Shown: one piece after another, positions 19,501-29,300 of the stretch
Layout of the letters: each line of letters opens with the position of its first letter
Numbering within the stretch: the first letter of the stretch is position 1
Origin: an uncultured Eubacteriales bacterium
Lineage (GTDB): Bacteria > Bacillota > Clostridia > Monoglobales > Monoglobaceae
Length of the DNA: 40,983 nucleotides
Direction: 5' to 3'
Assembly (NCBI GenBank): GCA_948468535.1
Contig: CAOKIL010000006.1
Span: forward strand, 1 to 40,983
Program-made: the position numbers and the translations under genes
The notes under the pieces: model-generated
Told to the model about the DNA's origin: nothing
Seen by the model: the letters and a program-made list of their open reading frames with translations, nothing else
Databases searched by the model: none

Positions 19501-22500
19501 CGGCGGCAGGAGATGGATTCAGTATATTCCTCAAAAATGACGGAACACTTTGGGGAATGGGACTGAACAGCTCAGGTCAGCTGGGGCAGGGCAATACAAT
19601 TGATACAACAACCCCTGTGCAAATAACGGATAAGGATGACTTTTTGGAGGTAGATGCCGGAGACGGATTTGTTGTCGCAATAGCAGAGGACGGAATATAT
19701 ACGTTTGGAGCAAACGAGAACGGACAATTGGGAATAGGAAGTACGGAAAATGCGCTTAGCCCGCAGAAGCTTAATGTAGAGTTTGATATACTGTATGAAA
19801 AGTTTATAGATGTAAGCGCAAGCACAAACTACTGTCTTGCTCTCACAAACAAGGGAAACGTGTATGCGTGGGGCAGAAACGGTTCGGGTCAGCTGGGAAT
19901 AGGAAACAAGACCAACCAAACCACACCGCAGAAAGTGAGTGCGCTAAGCGATATAGTGTATATCAATGCCGAGAACGTGCAGAGCTTTGCGATAAAGAAG
20001 GATGGAACAGTTTATGGCTGGGGACACGGTTCAAATTATCAGCTTGCAAGTGAAAATACAGGCACATGCCAGTCACCGAGACAGATAACAAGCCTTAAAG
20101 ATAAGGACATAAAGAAGATAGTGTGCGGAGACGGCTACGGAATAGCAGTAAGCCGAAACGGAAATATGTATACGTTTGGCTCAAATGTAAACGGCGCATT
20201 GGCGATATATACAGAAGAAGCACAGGAGTATATATCAGACAAGCTTGACGCGCTGCATTGGTTGAGGAATTACATGGATGGTATAGGCAATAACATAACA
20301 GAAAATATAACATTGCCGACATCAGCGCCAAACGGAGCAGCGATAAAGTGGACAAGCAGCCGCCCGGGGTATATAAGTGAAACAGGAGAAGTAAACAGAC
20401 CGACAGCGTATGAAGAAGACTCCGAAGTAAAGTTGACAGCGGAAATTGTATGTGAAAACGACAGTATTTTCAAGAACTTTGAACTGACAGTTCTTAAAGA
20501 TGAAAATAATGCAGTAATTCCGGAAATCCCGGAAAGAGTAAGGCAGAACCGTTATGATACAGATTCAAATAATAAAAACGAAAACTATTATTTTGATGAA
20601 GATGATGGAGAAGATACCGGAGGTGACATAGAAGCTGCAGGAGGTGTTGACTTATCATACTCGCCGGTGGAAAAAGCAAGATATAATAATATACCCTCAG
20701 GGCAAAGAAAAATACCAGTTTATTTAGATAAAAGAAAAAAGATAACAGGTATTATAGCAAATGATAGCGGAAGTAATTGGGGAGTAAATGTAATATCAGA
20801 CAGAGTGTTTGAAGGCTGGTGTGTATCGTCGGAGATTATAGAACCGGCAGGAGCAGAGGATCCGTTTTATAACAAAAATGTATGGGTGACAAATAAGGTG
20901 TGCAGCGGAAATCAAGATATATTGCTATATACAACAGACGGAAAGCAAGGGACCTTTGGACTATCATATTTTGCGACGGAACCTGATGCTTATGAACCGA
21001 ACCAGTATGAGATGGAAGCAGGAATGTTCTGGCAGTTTGACAATGAAAGCACGCCGACAGAGTATAACAGTGATAAAGTAAAAAAATTTAAAGCCAACCT
21101 TGGTTCACGTGATAAATTAGCGACAAAAATAGAAAACTTAAGTTTTGACAGCTATGCAGATGTAGATGTATATGCAGTAGATGTAAATGTCGGGGATAAG
21201 ATAACAGTATGTATGGAAATGGAATGTGCCCAGGAAGAAGCGAGTAAATATGTAATAGGTATAGCTGACAATATGAGTGATCAAGAGAATTATGAAGACG
21301 AATATCAAAAATCAATTTCATATCTAACAGATTTCTACTATTGCAAGAGTTTTAGCTATACAAATTTGGATAACACGAAACAGACACTGTTTGCGACATG
21401 GGTAGCGAATAAAACAGAAAGATGTTATATACATCTGGGACGTCGAGGAATAGACGGAAGTAAAGGAGAGCCGGTAAAGTATAATTTAACAACAACAAAG
21501 ACGGCAAATGTTAAGTCAGACCCAAGAGAAGTAAAGAATAACAGCTGGTATACAAATGATTTTATATGGATAAATAACAAAGAGATAGCAGAGGATATAA
21601 CAGTAAGCGGCGGCGGTAACGGAATGCTGGATAACCAGCTTGACGTAGACTGGTTTAAGTATGTTGCACCGGAGACAGGCAAGAAGAAAATAACCCTTAA
21701 CGGAGCCGGCTGTTTTGCGGTGGTACGCGGAGATAAAATGAGTAATGGAGGCAAAAGCCGTGAATACGATATGGTAAAGGGACAAACATATTATATCGGC
21801 GTATATTGCCCTGACGGAATGTATGACGGAATAATTAAAAATAACAATCCCGATTATACATTCAGTGTTGAGAATAGCGAATCAAGTGATAGTAAGCAAA
21901 CAGCATATATGGTTTTGTATGATTCAGGATATGTTTATGAAAGCCTGGAACATGTTGATAGATATTTCAATGAGAATGGTGAAAAGTTCGTATACACGGT
22001 CGATTTCTTTAAGAACTATCTTCAGCTTATAAAGGACGCTAATGTGGAATTTGTTATCTCTGTTCGAGAATTAGACTTTGACTGTAACCCTAACACATCG
22101 GCTGATGCGCTTGTTGATCCCATTGCATATTACTATATGAGCATCATTGAAGGTGACAATAGATTAGCTGTGTTGGCTGATAAGACAGCGCGGCAAATTA
22201 TGTTTATTATGGATAGAATGTATCAGGCATATGAAGAACTTGACGTATACAACAGACCAAAAACTATGCCTAAAATATATATAGGCTCACCGCATTTTTA
22301 TGGTAATGAAATACAAAATTACGAAGCCGATGCGTTTGCTGAACTTTATAAAAATATATTTGATGATATATATTATAAAATAACAACAGACGGTGGTGTA
22401 ATCGATCCCGAAAATAGCAGTAGATGTCTCAGAACAATAAATGAATATGATATAGCAGGTATATATTACGGAAGAGAAGATCCGAGATTTGCAGCAACGG

Positions 22501-23258
22501 AAGGACAAATTGAACCTGACCAAAACAGCGTATGGTATAAAACAATAGTCAAAATGTCAGATTATGCTGATAGCAAAGGTAAAAAGCTAATGTGGGTGCC
22601 TTATACAAGTGGTTTGAGAGATAATTTGAGAAAAATTGGGTATGTTGTTAATGCCGGCGTCAACAGCTATGGTAATTCTCTTTGTGACATTGTAGTATTA
22701 CAGCCTAATTATTACTATTATGAAATTGTGCATGACGTACCGGGAAATGATGCTCCATTTGTTGAAACATTTTATGATATTTATATGAGCACAGCAAATC
22801 ATGCTATATATGTTGATAATGAATTAATTGGTGGGAATATACCGAACAATACTTTGGTTACGTTTCAGATAGAATATGATAATTCTTTAATCACAGGCAG
22901 ATATCATAAAGGACAGGCAACTCCAAAACAAAAGGCATATAAGTTTAAAAGTACATATGAATATTTTAAGCCTCTTATTGACTCAGGAATTTCATTTTCT
23001 ATATATGCCGGAGGACCAAATGAACAAGCGTTTGATACATTTACGTTAAACAACCGTCACAGCAATCGTAATTATAATACGTTGTTATATCCAAGTAATG
23101 GACATAATATGCTATATAAGGATTTTTATAATGTGTTGCAAAATATACCTGCTGAAATTAACTATTTTAATGGGTACTTAATACATGATATAACATATAT
23201 GCTTTTGTATGGTGAAGATCCCGATAATATATTGGGGCAACTAAGCTATCCGGATTAA
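16599..23258 (+). CDS. Giant secreted Kelch-RCC1 double-propeller protein with DUF4855-like C terminus
   Basis: A 2219-residue exported protein; AGAGGTGAT precedes the ATG and a signal peptide covers about residues 1-27. Domains in order: a carboxypeptidase-regulatory-like fold (about 93-170; EITVIDNYGQAISGAEL), Kelch repeats (about 230-525; KIYVMGG and similar), a run of about twelve RCC1 repeats (about 530-1206; DNTYGQLGTGDNTSRN and GQLGIGN variants), an atrophied bacterial Ig-like domain (about 1208-1300), two prepeptidase-C-terminal-like beta domains (about 1460-1758; DAYEPNQYE, DWFKYVAPETG) and a C-terminal domain (about 1766-2219) with KLMWVPYTSG and CDIVVLQPNYYYY, like DUF4855, a putative glycosidase-type fold. 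Two beta propellers suggest ligand or glycan binding at the surface. Residues about 729-1758 are encoded in the 3.09-kb repeat shared with the gene at 26422. The function is inferred from domains only. Confidence 0.8.
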   Translation: MCQKKIFCLILACLMLIGMFDFGIVFAEDQTDYMADSSDGHLIQEVVSEQINEGNQTNELVEGTETNVPGEQNSSIDDSSMNNEDISIAEGTRPVEITVIDNYGQAISGAELCIGASYAMSDDNGVAYFDEVEIGKYLIKAVAYGYNNKATAIVVPESSNDVYNFYVVLQPNESEIETYMSVHPDDVELSEKAQYYLDLFNNTESGFSTTMSPSISESCEAGTVITECMGSIYYFAENGTYKYNPGSSVWDETVYEAMPDWRTYAGAVGVGSKIYVMGGIQNDVYSDLVDIFDTATGTWSDGRNMPTVGAYFNAHYINGRIFVGGGTTQGDPRDQYPSSGGVADSGYVFAEYNLDMNSWINRINSGTPNLCGATSAACGNKIYFTGFLSPHSEHTNLVRTYNVQSYDWEYTQGRPFADSDGRGIFGGIFVNLNDCLYYQGGSSYADDENYDTALEDNPYLFIPGTDEWIYINQSDIYEDFKMRIGSYQPVAVHENTIYSAESSYDDNGDENAYLIGFDIFKSSILKYAENTVAVGQNHVVYIDDGIVKVRGDNTYGQLGTGDNTSRNEFVSITRPWGDKKIVKVAARGYTTYAMSEDNILYAWGDNSRGQIGDRTTVSKNIPVEVMQNVTDISAGMEHAMAISGGLAYVWGSNEYRQVDDESSLPIKSTPYYLEKSDVISAGDYHTLSNMSASKGFYAFGKNDRGQLGISTARNFIMDSSITPVNMLAGGTNHSAIMLGNLLYVFGDNTYGQLGQTLPDNATYADYMINTGRTAEKVFAGANRTEYISGGNVYRAGQGYAKNYTAFEKIENTDSISELSIGDDYTLGVDGYGDIWRWGVMTDDSNFDSQKSSFSTPIKSCYEDGFVDIDSRRTQTIGITDSNKLVAWGKGYYGDGTDKETIHYYPKEIELNYGAVPKSVVRGKNLNLVIDQNGDVWGFGSNTNNPMGNLGGKVKTPTCLSGIDDVKSAAAGDGFSIFLKNDGTLWGMGLNSSGQLGQGNTIDTTTPVQITDKDDFLEVDAGDGFVVAIAEDGIYTFGANENGQLGIGSTENALSPQKLNVEFDILYEKFIDVSASTNYCLALTNKGNVYAWGRNGSGQLGIGNKTNQTTPQKVSALSDIVYINAENVQSFAIKKDGTVYGWGHGSNYQLASENTGTCQSPRQITSLKDKDIKKIVCGDGYGIAVSRNGNMYTFGSNVNGALAIYTEEAQEYISDKLDALHWLRNYMDGIGNNITENITLPTSAPNGAAIKWTSSRPGYISETGEVNRPTAYEEDSEVKLTAEIVCENDSIFKNFELTVLKDENNAVIPEIPERVRQNRYDTDSNNKNENYYFDEDDGEDTGGDIEAAGGVDLSYSPVEKARYNNIPSGQRKIPVYLDKRKKITGIIANDSGSNWGVNVISDRVFEGWCVSSEIIEPAGAEDPFYNKNVWVTNKVCSGNQDILLYTTDGKQGTFGLSYFATEPDAYEPNQYEMEAGMFWQFDNESTPTEYNSDKVKKFKANLGSRDKLATKIENLSFDSYADVDVYAVDVNVGDKITVCMEMECAQEEASKYVIGIADNMSDQENYEDEYQKSISYLTDFYYCKSFSYTNLDNTKQTLFATWVANKTERCYIHLGRRGIDGSKGEPVKYNLTTTKTANVKSDPREVKNNSWYTNDFIWINNKEIAEDITVSGGGNGMLDNQLDVDWFKYVAPETGKKKITLNGAGCFAVVRGDKMSNGGKSREYDMVKGQTYYIGVYCPDGMYDGIIKNNNPDYTFSVENSESSDSKQTAYMVLYDSGYVYESLEHVDRYFNENGEKFVYTVDFFKNYLQLIKDANVEFVISVRELDFDCNPNTSADALVDPIAYYYMSIIEGDNRLAVLADKTARQIMFIMDRMYQAYEELDVYNRPKTMPKIYIGSPHFYGNEIQNYEADAFAELYKNIFDDIYYKITTDGGVIDPENSSRCLRTINEYDIAGIYYGREDPRFAATEGQIEPDQNSVWYKTIVKMSDYADSKGKKLMWVPYTSGLRDNLRKIGYVVNAGVNSYGNSLCDIVVLQPNYYYYEIVHDVPGNDAPFVETFYDIYMSTANHAIYVDNELIGGNIPNNTLVTFQIEYDNSLITGRYHKGQATPKQKAYKFKSTYEYFKPLIDSGISFSIYAGGPNEQAFDTFTLNNRHSNRNYNTLLYPSNGHNMLYKDFYNVLQNIPAEINYFNGYLIHDITYMLLYGEDPDNILGQLSYPD
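18784..21870 (+). repeat. Direct repeat copy A, about 3.09 kb, inside the Kelch-RCC1 gene
   Basis: This matches 26399-29485 at a constant offset of 7615 bases with no insertion or deletion. The one substitution I noticed is C at 21851 against T at 29466. Identity starts abruptly within an RCC1 repeat (the preceding bases differ) and ends at GTGTTG; a weakly matching tail extends to 21894/29509. The edges do not fall on domain borders, which points to recombination or gene conversion rather than domain shuffling. I did not align every base. Confidence 0.93.
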
Positions 23259-23283
23259 AAAATAAGATAAGGAGAAATGAATC

Positions 23284-24741
23284 ATGAAAAAGATAATAAC
23301 AATATTATTAATACTTGTAGTGCAGTTAAGCGCAGTGTGTATTACAGCATGTGCTAACGAGGCTGCTGATTTAATACAGCCGGATGTATACATACAATTA
23401 GGCAGATATAACGATGAGCCGATAGTATGGAAGTGTGTAGACATTGAGGATGAAAACGGAAAGCTGATACTAAGCGATAAAATATTATGTTATAAGGCAT
23501 TTGATACAGTGTATAGCACAACAAATTATCCCAGAGAATATACTTCGGGAACATGGGAGAATTCACTGTTAAGATACTGGCTCAATTCCACGGAAAATGC
23601 AGGTGAAGTAAATTGGCCGCATCCTAACCCACCGAGTGAAGAAAATGTGCGCAGAGAGCCGTATGCAGATGAAGCTGGTTTTTTAAATGCGAATAATTTT
23701 ACTGAAAGTGAGAAGTCATTAATGAAAACGGCTTCATATTGGCAGATAATGGATTCATCAGAAAAGAAGAAACCGGAAAATGGAATATACTGTTGGTTTG
23801 GGTATAATATTGAGACTAACGGGATGGGATTTCCCCCTTATTGGAAACATGTTTCTTATCGGTATGTTTCGGAGTTTTCCCATGTTGAAGGTGCGATGTA
23901 TCGACTTAAGGACACAGCGTTTCTACTTGATCAAAAACAACTATATAATGTTAATGATAGATATGGTTCAGTTAAGGCAGAACCAACAGAAAAGGTAAGA
24001 CGGTCAATTATTGAAAAGTATGAAGGCACATATAATTATGGATTAGATTCATATTGGTTAAGATTCGGACGCAGTTATGTTGCGGATTTTGTAATGGGAG
24101 ATGGTTCTCAGCCCAGTGATGTGTCATACGTTAGATTAACAGGCGTAAGACCTGCGTTTTACTTAAATGATAATAACGTGAATATTATATCAGGAAGCGG
24201 AACAGAAGCAGACCCATATATAGTTGACGGAACTGAACAGAATAATGCGGTTGTATTCTGCAACGGAAGTGAAGTGATTTTTGACCAGCAGCCGATAGAA
24301 GAAAACGACAGATTGCTTGTGCCTGTAAGAGCGATATTTGAATCATTGGGAGCAGAAGTCACATATGATGATGGAGACGGAGTTATAACGGCAAACAATG
24401 GCGAGCGCACAGTGGTAATGCAGATAGATAATCACGAAATGGGCAACGGAACAGAAGTATTCACGCTTGATGTTGCGCCGAAATTAGTAGGAGACAGAAC
24501 AATGGTGCCGCTAAGAGCTGTATCAGAAGCATTTGATTGCAAAGTAGAATATATAGAAAATCTTAATAGGGTGGTAATAGACAAGCCCAAACTTCCAATG
24601 GACTTTGGTGAAGGAATCGGAAAAGAAAACTGGCAGGATCCTGAATATGTAAAACATATGAAAGAGAAGTTTGACATAGATTTAGATCCGACCAACCCGG
24701 AACTTTTGGATTATGGTTTTTATGTATCTTCATTCCATTAA
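23284..24741 (+). CDS. Secreted DUF6273-like plus CuAO-N protein
   Basis: A 485-residue exported protein. A signal peptide (KKIITILLILVVQLSAVC) precedes a domain of about 270 residues that resembles DUF6273: EPIVWKCVDIEDENGKLIL, SGTWENSLLRYWLN, FLNANNFTESEKSLM and a late SYWLRFGRSYV with VRLTGVRPAFYL. This fold is a distant relative of formylglycine-generating-enzyme-like domains and is common in secreted Clostridia proteins. Residues about 321-435 are a CuAO-N domain (RLLVPVRAIFESLGAEV, RTMVPLRAVSEAFDCKV). A short unassigned tail follows. It starts 25 bases after the Kelch-RCC1 gene with an AAGGAG upstream and is probably in the same operon. Substrate or ligand is unknown. Confidence 0.75.
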   Translation: MKKIITILLILVVQLSAVCITACANEAADLIQPDVYIQLGRYNDEPIVWKCVDIEDENGKLILSDKILCYKAFDTVYSTTNYPREYTSGTWENSLLRYWLNSTENAGEVNWPHPNPPSEENVRREPYADEAGFLNANNFTESEKSLMKTASYWQIMDSSEKKKPENGIYCWFGYNIETNGMGFPPYWKHVSYRYVSEFSHVEGAMYRLKDTAFLLDQKQLYNVNDRYGSVKAEPTEKVRRSIIEKYEGTYNYGLDSYWLRFGRSYVADFVMGDGSQPSDVSYVRLTGVRPAFYLNDNNVNIISGSGTEADPYIVDGTEQNNAVVFCNGSEVIFDQQPIEENDRLLVPVRAIFESLGAEVTYDDGDGVITANNGERTVVMQIDNHEMGNGTEVFTLDVAPKLVGDRTMVPLRAVSEAFDCKVEYIENLNRVVIDKPKLPMDFGEGIGKENWQDPEYVKHMKEKFDIDLDPTNPELLDYGFYVSSFH

Positions 24742-24751
24742 TTTTGTTTTA

Positions 24752-24777
24752 TCCGGTTACCCGGATGGGTAACCGGA
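24752..24777 (+). other. Perfect intergenic hairpin without U tract
   Basis: TCCGGTTACCC (24752-24762) pairs with GGGTAACCGGA (24767-24777) around a 4-base loop. The following bases are CAAGCGG, so it is not a standard terminator in either direction. It sits between two co-oriented genes and could stabilise or process the operon mRNA. Confidence 0.6.
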
Positions 24778-24803
24778 CAAGCGGTTATTAAGGAGAAATG
24801 AAT

Positions 24804-25328
24804 ATGAAAAAGAAAATATGTATTGTATTATGTTTGTGTTTGATGTGTGCTAACTTAGTTTCCGCATATCCAAATGAATCAATTTATCAGGTAAAGGAGC
24901 GTATAATTAAATCAAATGTGCGTCAAATTGATTCATTAATAGGAAGAGCGAAAAGCAATGGAGTTGTAGATGCATATACCGCATTGACTTTAAAATCTGA
25001 GTATGTGGCAAGTTTGGACTTGGAGAACACAGCATATACATTGCAAAGCGGTGAAACAGTTAAAGAAAAAATTAATAGGGTAAAATCAGCAGCATCAAAC
25101 GAGGATAAAACATCGAAAGTTTTTGTTAAATTAGAAGAAGGAATAGAATATAGTACATTAGAAAAAGCATTAAGTAATTTTGAATATGAATATGAATATC
25201 AAATGGAATTAACGGGATTACATGTATTAAAATTCCTTGATGTTACTGATGCAGATAGGGCTATCGACGTATTAAACAGCAAAGATTATGTTAACTATGC
25301 AGAACCTGATTATATTTTTAGAGATTAA
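24804..25328 (+). CDS. Secreted stand-alone subtilase-propeptide (I9)-like protein
   Basis: A 174-residue exported protein. The ATG at 24804 is preferred over one at 24798 because AGGAG at 24791-24795 is 8 bases from the former and only 2 from the latter. A signal peptide (about residues 1-21) precedes a charged helical stretch. From about residue 105 the sequence reads like the N-terminal propeptide of S8 serine proteases: KVFVKLEEGIEYSTLEKAL, then LHVLKFLDVTDADRAIDVL and NYAEPDYIF. In subtilases that last motif directly precedes the protease domain, but here a stop codon follows at once. It could be a free protease inhibitor of I9 type, a folding helper, or the relic of a lost protease. No subtilase is in this window. 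Confidence 0.6.
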   Translation: MKKKICIVLCLCLMCANLVSAYPNESIYQVKERIIKSNVRQIDSLIGRAKSNGVVDAYTALTLKSEYVASLDLENTAYTLQSGETVKEKINRVKSAASNEDKTSKVFVKLEEGIEYSTLEKALSNFEYEYEYQMELTGLHVLKFLDVTDADRAIDVLNSKDYVNYAEPDYIFRD

Positions 25329-25363
25329 ATAAATTATATACATTTAGTAGGAGGAAATATATC

Positions 25364-26312
25364 GTGAAAAAAACACTATTTTCAATAATTTTAGTATTAT
25401 CGGTACTGGCTAATACAATATTCGGATTTGCAGAATCAGAATACACAGAAGAAACATTGCGCAACATTAAATTCACAGTCGGAAGTGACATATGCTATGT
25501 AAACGGAGAAGCACAAAAACTTGAGAAGGCTATATATCTTGATGAAGCAACAGGGAAAGCGATGCTGATGATAAAATCTTTTTGTGATATTTATGGCTGT
25601 GAGTTCAGAGAGAGCAGGTGGTATAATAACGCAGGTATAGAATATGATATTGCAAGTGTTAGATGCGATGAATCATATTTGGAATTGTATTTAACAGATA
25701 ATGTATCTGAGGAAAGAGTGGAAGCTGATGCTTCGGTGAAGGATTGGATTATGAGCTCAAGTAAATATTCTACCGAAATATATATACACGCAAAAACTTA
25801 ATGATTGCAGATTTGTGTCACTCAGGTTTCTCGCAGAGTTATTTGGTTTTGAAGTGATATGGGATGATTCAGAGCAGACCATTACATTAAACGAAAAAGC
25901 AGATGAGGAACTTTTTGAATATAGTATAGAAGTGAATTACAGGCAATATGACGGAACATTGACGATAAACAGAGAGCTGCTAAACCACACTCCGTATTAT
26001 CTCAGTCATTGGAGAGGTTCGAGACCTTTTGTATATATTTATGAAGATGTAAATGGTGAAAAAGGAAATTGCGTTTACCCAATCAAAGGTGTTTCCTACA
26101 CTACTGTGGTAGACGGAAAGATAATTTCTCCAAACTCTACTGAGAGGGAAACAACAAACTATACAAATTTAAACTTGCCAAAGGGTAAGTATATCTGTGA
26201 AATCAGCGGATATGAGAGGATTATGTATGCAGGACTCAGGCTTGCTGAAATTAGAGGTCCGGAATATAGATTTGAAGTGAGCCGGGACAAGGAATACGCC
26301 GAGTACAATTAA
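25364..26312 (+). pseudogene. Secreted CuAO-N protein gene, frameshifted
   Basis: Reading starts at a GTG at 25364, 9 bases after GGAGG, with a signal peptide (KKTLFSIILVLSVLANTIFG). The first frame stops at 25799-25801; a second frame is then open to 26312. The break lies at a run of five A (25792-25796). Removing one A gives H-A-K-L-N-D-C-R-F-V-S-L-R-F-L-A-E, which restores the CuAO-N motif SLRFLAELFGFEVIWDDSEQTITL. A homopolymer insertion or sequencing error is therefore likely. The N-terminal half carries the first CuAO-N strands (ICYVNGEAQKLEKAIYL). The last 130 residues are a beta-rich, Ig-like domain of unknown role. The restored protein would have about 315 residues. Confidence 0.7.
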
Positions 26313-26316
26313 ATGA

Positions 26317-26398
26317 AAAGTTGTAAGCACTGCGTCACAGATTAATGAAAGCTTTATCACAGAGGTTAAACTTAATAAAATCAAGGACGATGATTTAA
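26317..26398 (+). pseudogene. Short coding remnant fused to the truncated Kelch-RCC1 copy
   Basis: 27 codons, open in the frame of copy B from 26317, after a TGA at 26314. They encode VVSTASQINESFITEVK and then LNKIKDDDL, which has no counterpart in copy A. It lacks a start and ribosome-binding site. It looks like the end of another exoprotein domain joined to the RCC1 block at the GCGGC junction (26399). Confidence 0.45.
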
Positions 26399-29300
26399 GC
26401 GGCACAAATCATTCCGCAATAATGCTTGGTAATTTGTTATATGTATTTGGCGATAATACTTACGGTCAGCTTGGTCAAACACTGCCTGATAATGCAACAT
26501 ATGCTGATTATATGATAAACACAGGCAGAACGGCAGAAAAGGTGTTTGCAGGCGCAAACCGTACTGAGTATATCTCAGGAGGCAATGTATACCGCGCAGG
26601 ACAAGGGTATGCCAAAAACTATACAGCATTTGAGAAGATAGAAAATACAGACAGTATCTCTGAACTGAGCATAGGCGATGATTATACGCTTGGCGTAGAC
26701 GGATACGGAGATATATGGCGCTGGGGCGTGATGACGGACGACAGTAATTTTGACAGTCAAAAGAGCAGCTTCAGCACGCCGATAAAATCATGCTATGAGG
26801 ATGGTTTTGTTGATATAGATTCGCGCCGTACACAGACGATAGGTATAACCGATTCAAATAAGTTGGTTGCGTGGGGAAAAGGTTATTACGGTGACGGAAC
26901 GGATAAAGAAACAATACATTATTATCCCAAAGAAATAGAACTGAACTATGGAGCTGTGCCAAAGTCTGTAGTTCGCGGAAAGAATTTAAATCTTGTTATA
27001 GACCAAAACGGTGATGTTTGGGGATTTGGCAGCAACACAAATAATCCTATGGGTAATTTGGGAGGCAAAGTGAAAACGCCCACTTGTCTTAGCGGAATAG
27101 ATGACGTCAAGTCAGCGGCGGCAGGAGATGGATTCAGTATATTCCTCAAAAATGACGGAACACTTTGGGGAATGGGACTGAACAGCTCAGGTCAGCTGGG
27201 GCAGGGCAATACAATTGATACAACAACCCCTGTGCAAATAACGGATAAGGATGACTTTTTGGAGGTAGATGCCGGAGACGGATTTGTTGTCGCAATAGCA
27301 GAGGACGGAATATATACGTTTGGAGCAAACGAGAACGGACAATTGGGAATAGGAAGTACGGAAAATGCGCTTAGCCCGCAGAAGCTTAATGTAGAGTTTG
27401 ATATACTGTATGAAAAGTTTATAGATGTAAGCGCAAGCACAAACTACTGTCTTGCTCTCACAAACAAGGGAAACGTGTATGCGTGGGGCAGAAACGGTTC
27501 GGGTCAGCTGGGAATAGGAAACAAGACCAACCAAACCACACCGCAGAAAGTGAGTGCGCTAAGCGATATAGTGTATATCAATGCCGAGAACGTGCAGAGC
27601 TTTGCGATAAAGAAGGATGGAACAGTTTATGGCTGGGGACACGGTTCAAATTATCAGCTTGCAAGTGAAAATACAGGCACATGCCAGTCACCGAGACAGA
27701 TAACAAGCCTTAAAGATAAGGACATAAAGAAGATAGTGTGCGGAGACGGCTACGGAATAGCAGTAAGCCGAAACGGAAATATGTATACGTTTGGCTCAAA
27801 TGTAAACGGCGCATTGGCGATATATACAGAAGAAGCACAGGAGTATATATCAGACAAGCTTGACGCGCTGCATTGGTTGAGGAATTACATGGATGGTATA
27901 GGCAATAACATAACAGAAAATATAACATTGCCGACATCAGCGCCAAACGGAGCAGCGATAAAGTGGACAAGCAGCCGCCCGGGGTATATAAGTGAAACAG
28001 GAGAAGTAAACAGACCGACAGCGTATGAAGAAGACTCCGAAGTAAAGTTGACAGCGGAAATTGTATGTGAAAACGACAGTATTTTCAAGAACTTTGAACT
28101 GACAGTTCTTAAAGATGAAAATAATGCAGTAATTCCGGAAATCCCGGAAAGAGTAAGGCAGAACCGTTATGATACAGATTCAAATAATAAAAACGAAAAC
28201 TATTATTTTGATGAAGATGATGGAGAAGATACCGGAGGTGACATAGAAGCTGCAGGAGGTGTTGACTTATCATACTCGCCGGTGGAAAAAGCAAGATATA
28301 ATAATATACCCTCAGGGCAAAGAAAAATACCAGTTTATTTAGATAAAAGAAAAAAGATAACAGGTATTATAGCAAATGATAGCGGAAGTAATTGGGGAGT
28401 AAATGTAATATCAGACAGAGTGTTTGAAGGCTGGTGTGTATCGTCGGAGATTATAGAACCGGCAGGAGCAGAGGATCCGTTTTATAACAAAAATGTATGG
28501 GTGACAAATAAGGTGTGCAGCGGAAATCAAGATATATTGCTATATACAACAGACGGAAAGCAAGGGACCTTTGGACTATCATATTTTGCGACGGAACCTG
28601 ATGCTTATGAACCGAACCAGTATGAGATGGAAGCAGGAATGTTCTGGCAGTTTGACAATGAAAGCACGCCGACAGAGTATAACAGTGATAAAGTAAAAAA
28701 ATTTAAAGCCAACCTTGGTTCACGTGATAAATTAGCGACAAAAATAGAAAACTTAAGTTTTGACAGCTATGCAGATGTAGATGTATATGCAGTAGATGTA
28801 AATGTCGGGGATAAGATAACAGTATGTATGGAAATGGAATGTGCCCAGGAAGAAGCGAGTAAATATGTAATAGGTATAGCTGACAATATGAGTGATCAAG
28901 AGAATTATGAAGACGAATATCAAAAATCAATTTCATATCTAACAGATTTCTACTATTGCAAGAGTTTTAGCTATACAAATTTGGATAACACGAAACAGAC
29001 ACTGTTTGCGACATGGGTAGCGAATAAAACAGAAAGATGTTATATACATCTGGGACGTCGAGGAATAGACGGAAGTAAAGGAGAGCCGGTAAAGTATAAT
29101 TTAACAACAACAAAGACGGCAAATGTTAAGTCAGACCCAAGAGAAGTAAAGAATAACAGCTGGTATACAAATGATTTTATATGGATAAATAACAAAGAGA
29201 TAGCAGAGGATATAACAGTAAGCGGCGGCGGTAACGGAATGCTGGATAACCAGCTTGACGTAGACTGGTTTAAGTATGTTGCACCGGAGACAGGCAAGAA

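Noticed and set aside
18180-20220. The RCC1 tandem repeats as a DNA-level repeat or CRISPR array
   Set aside because: The periodicity is at the protein level with divergent DNA; no identical short repeats with unique spacers are present anywhere in the window.
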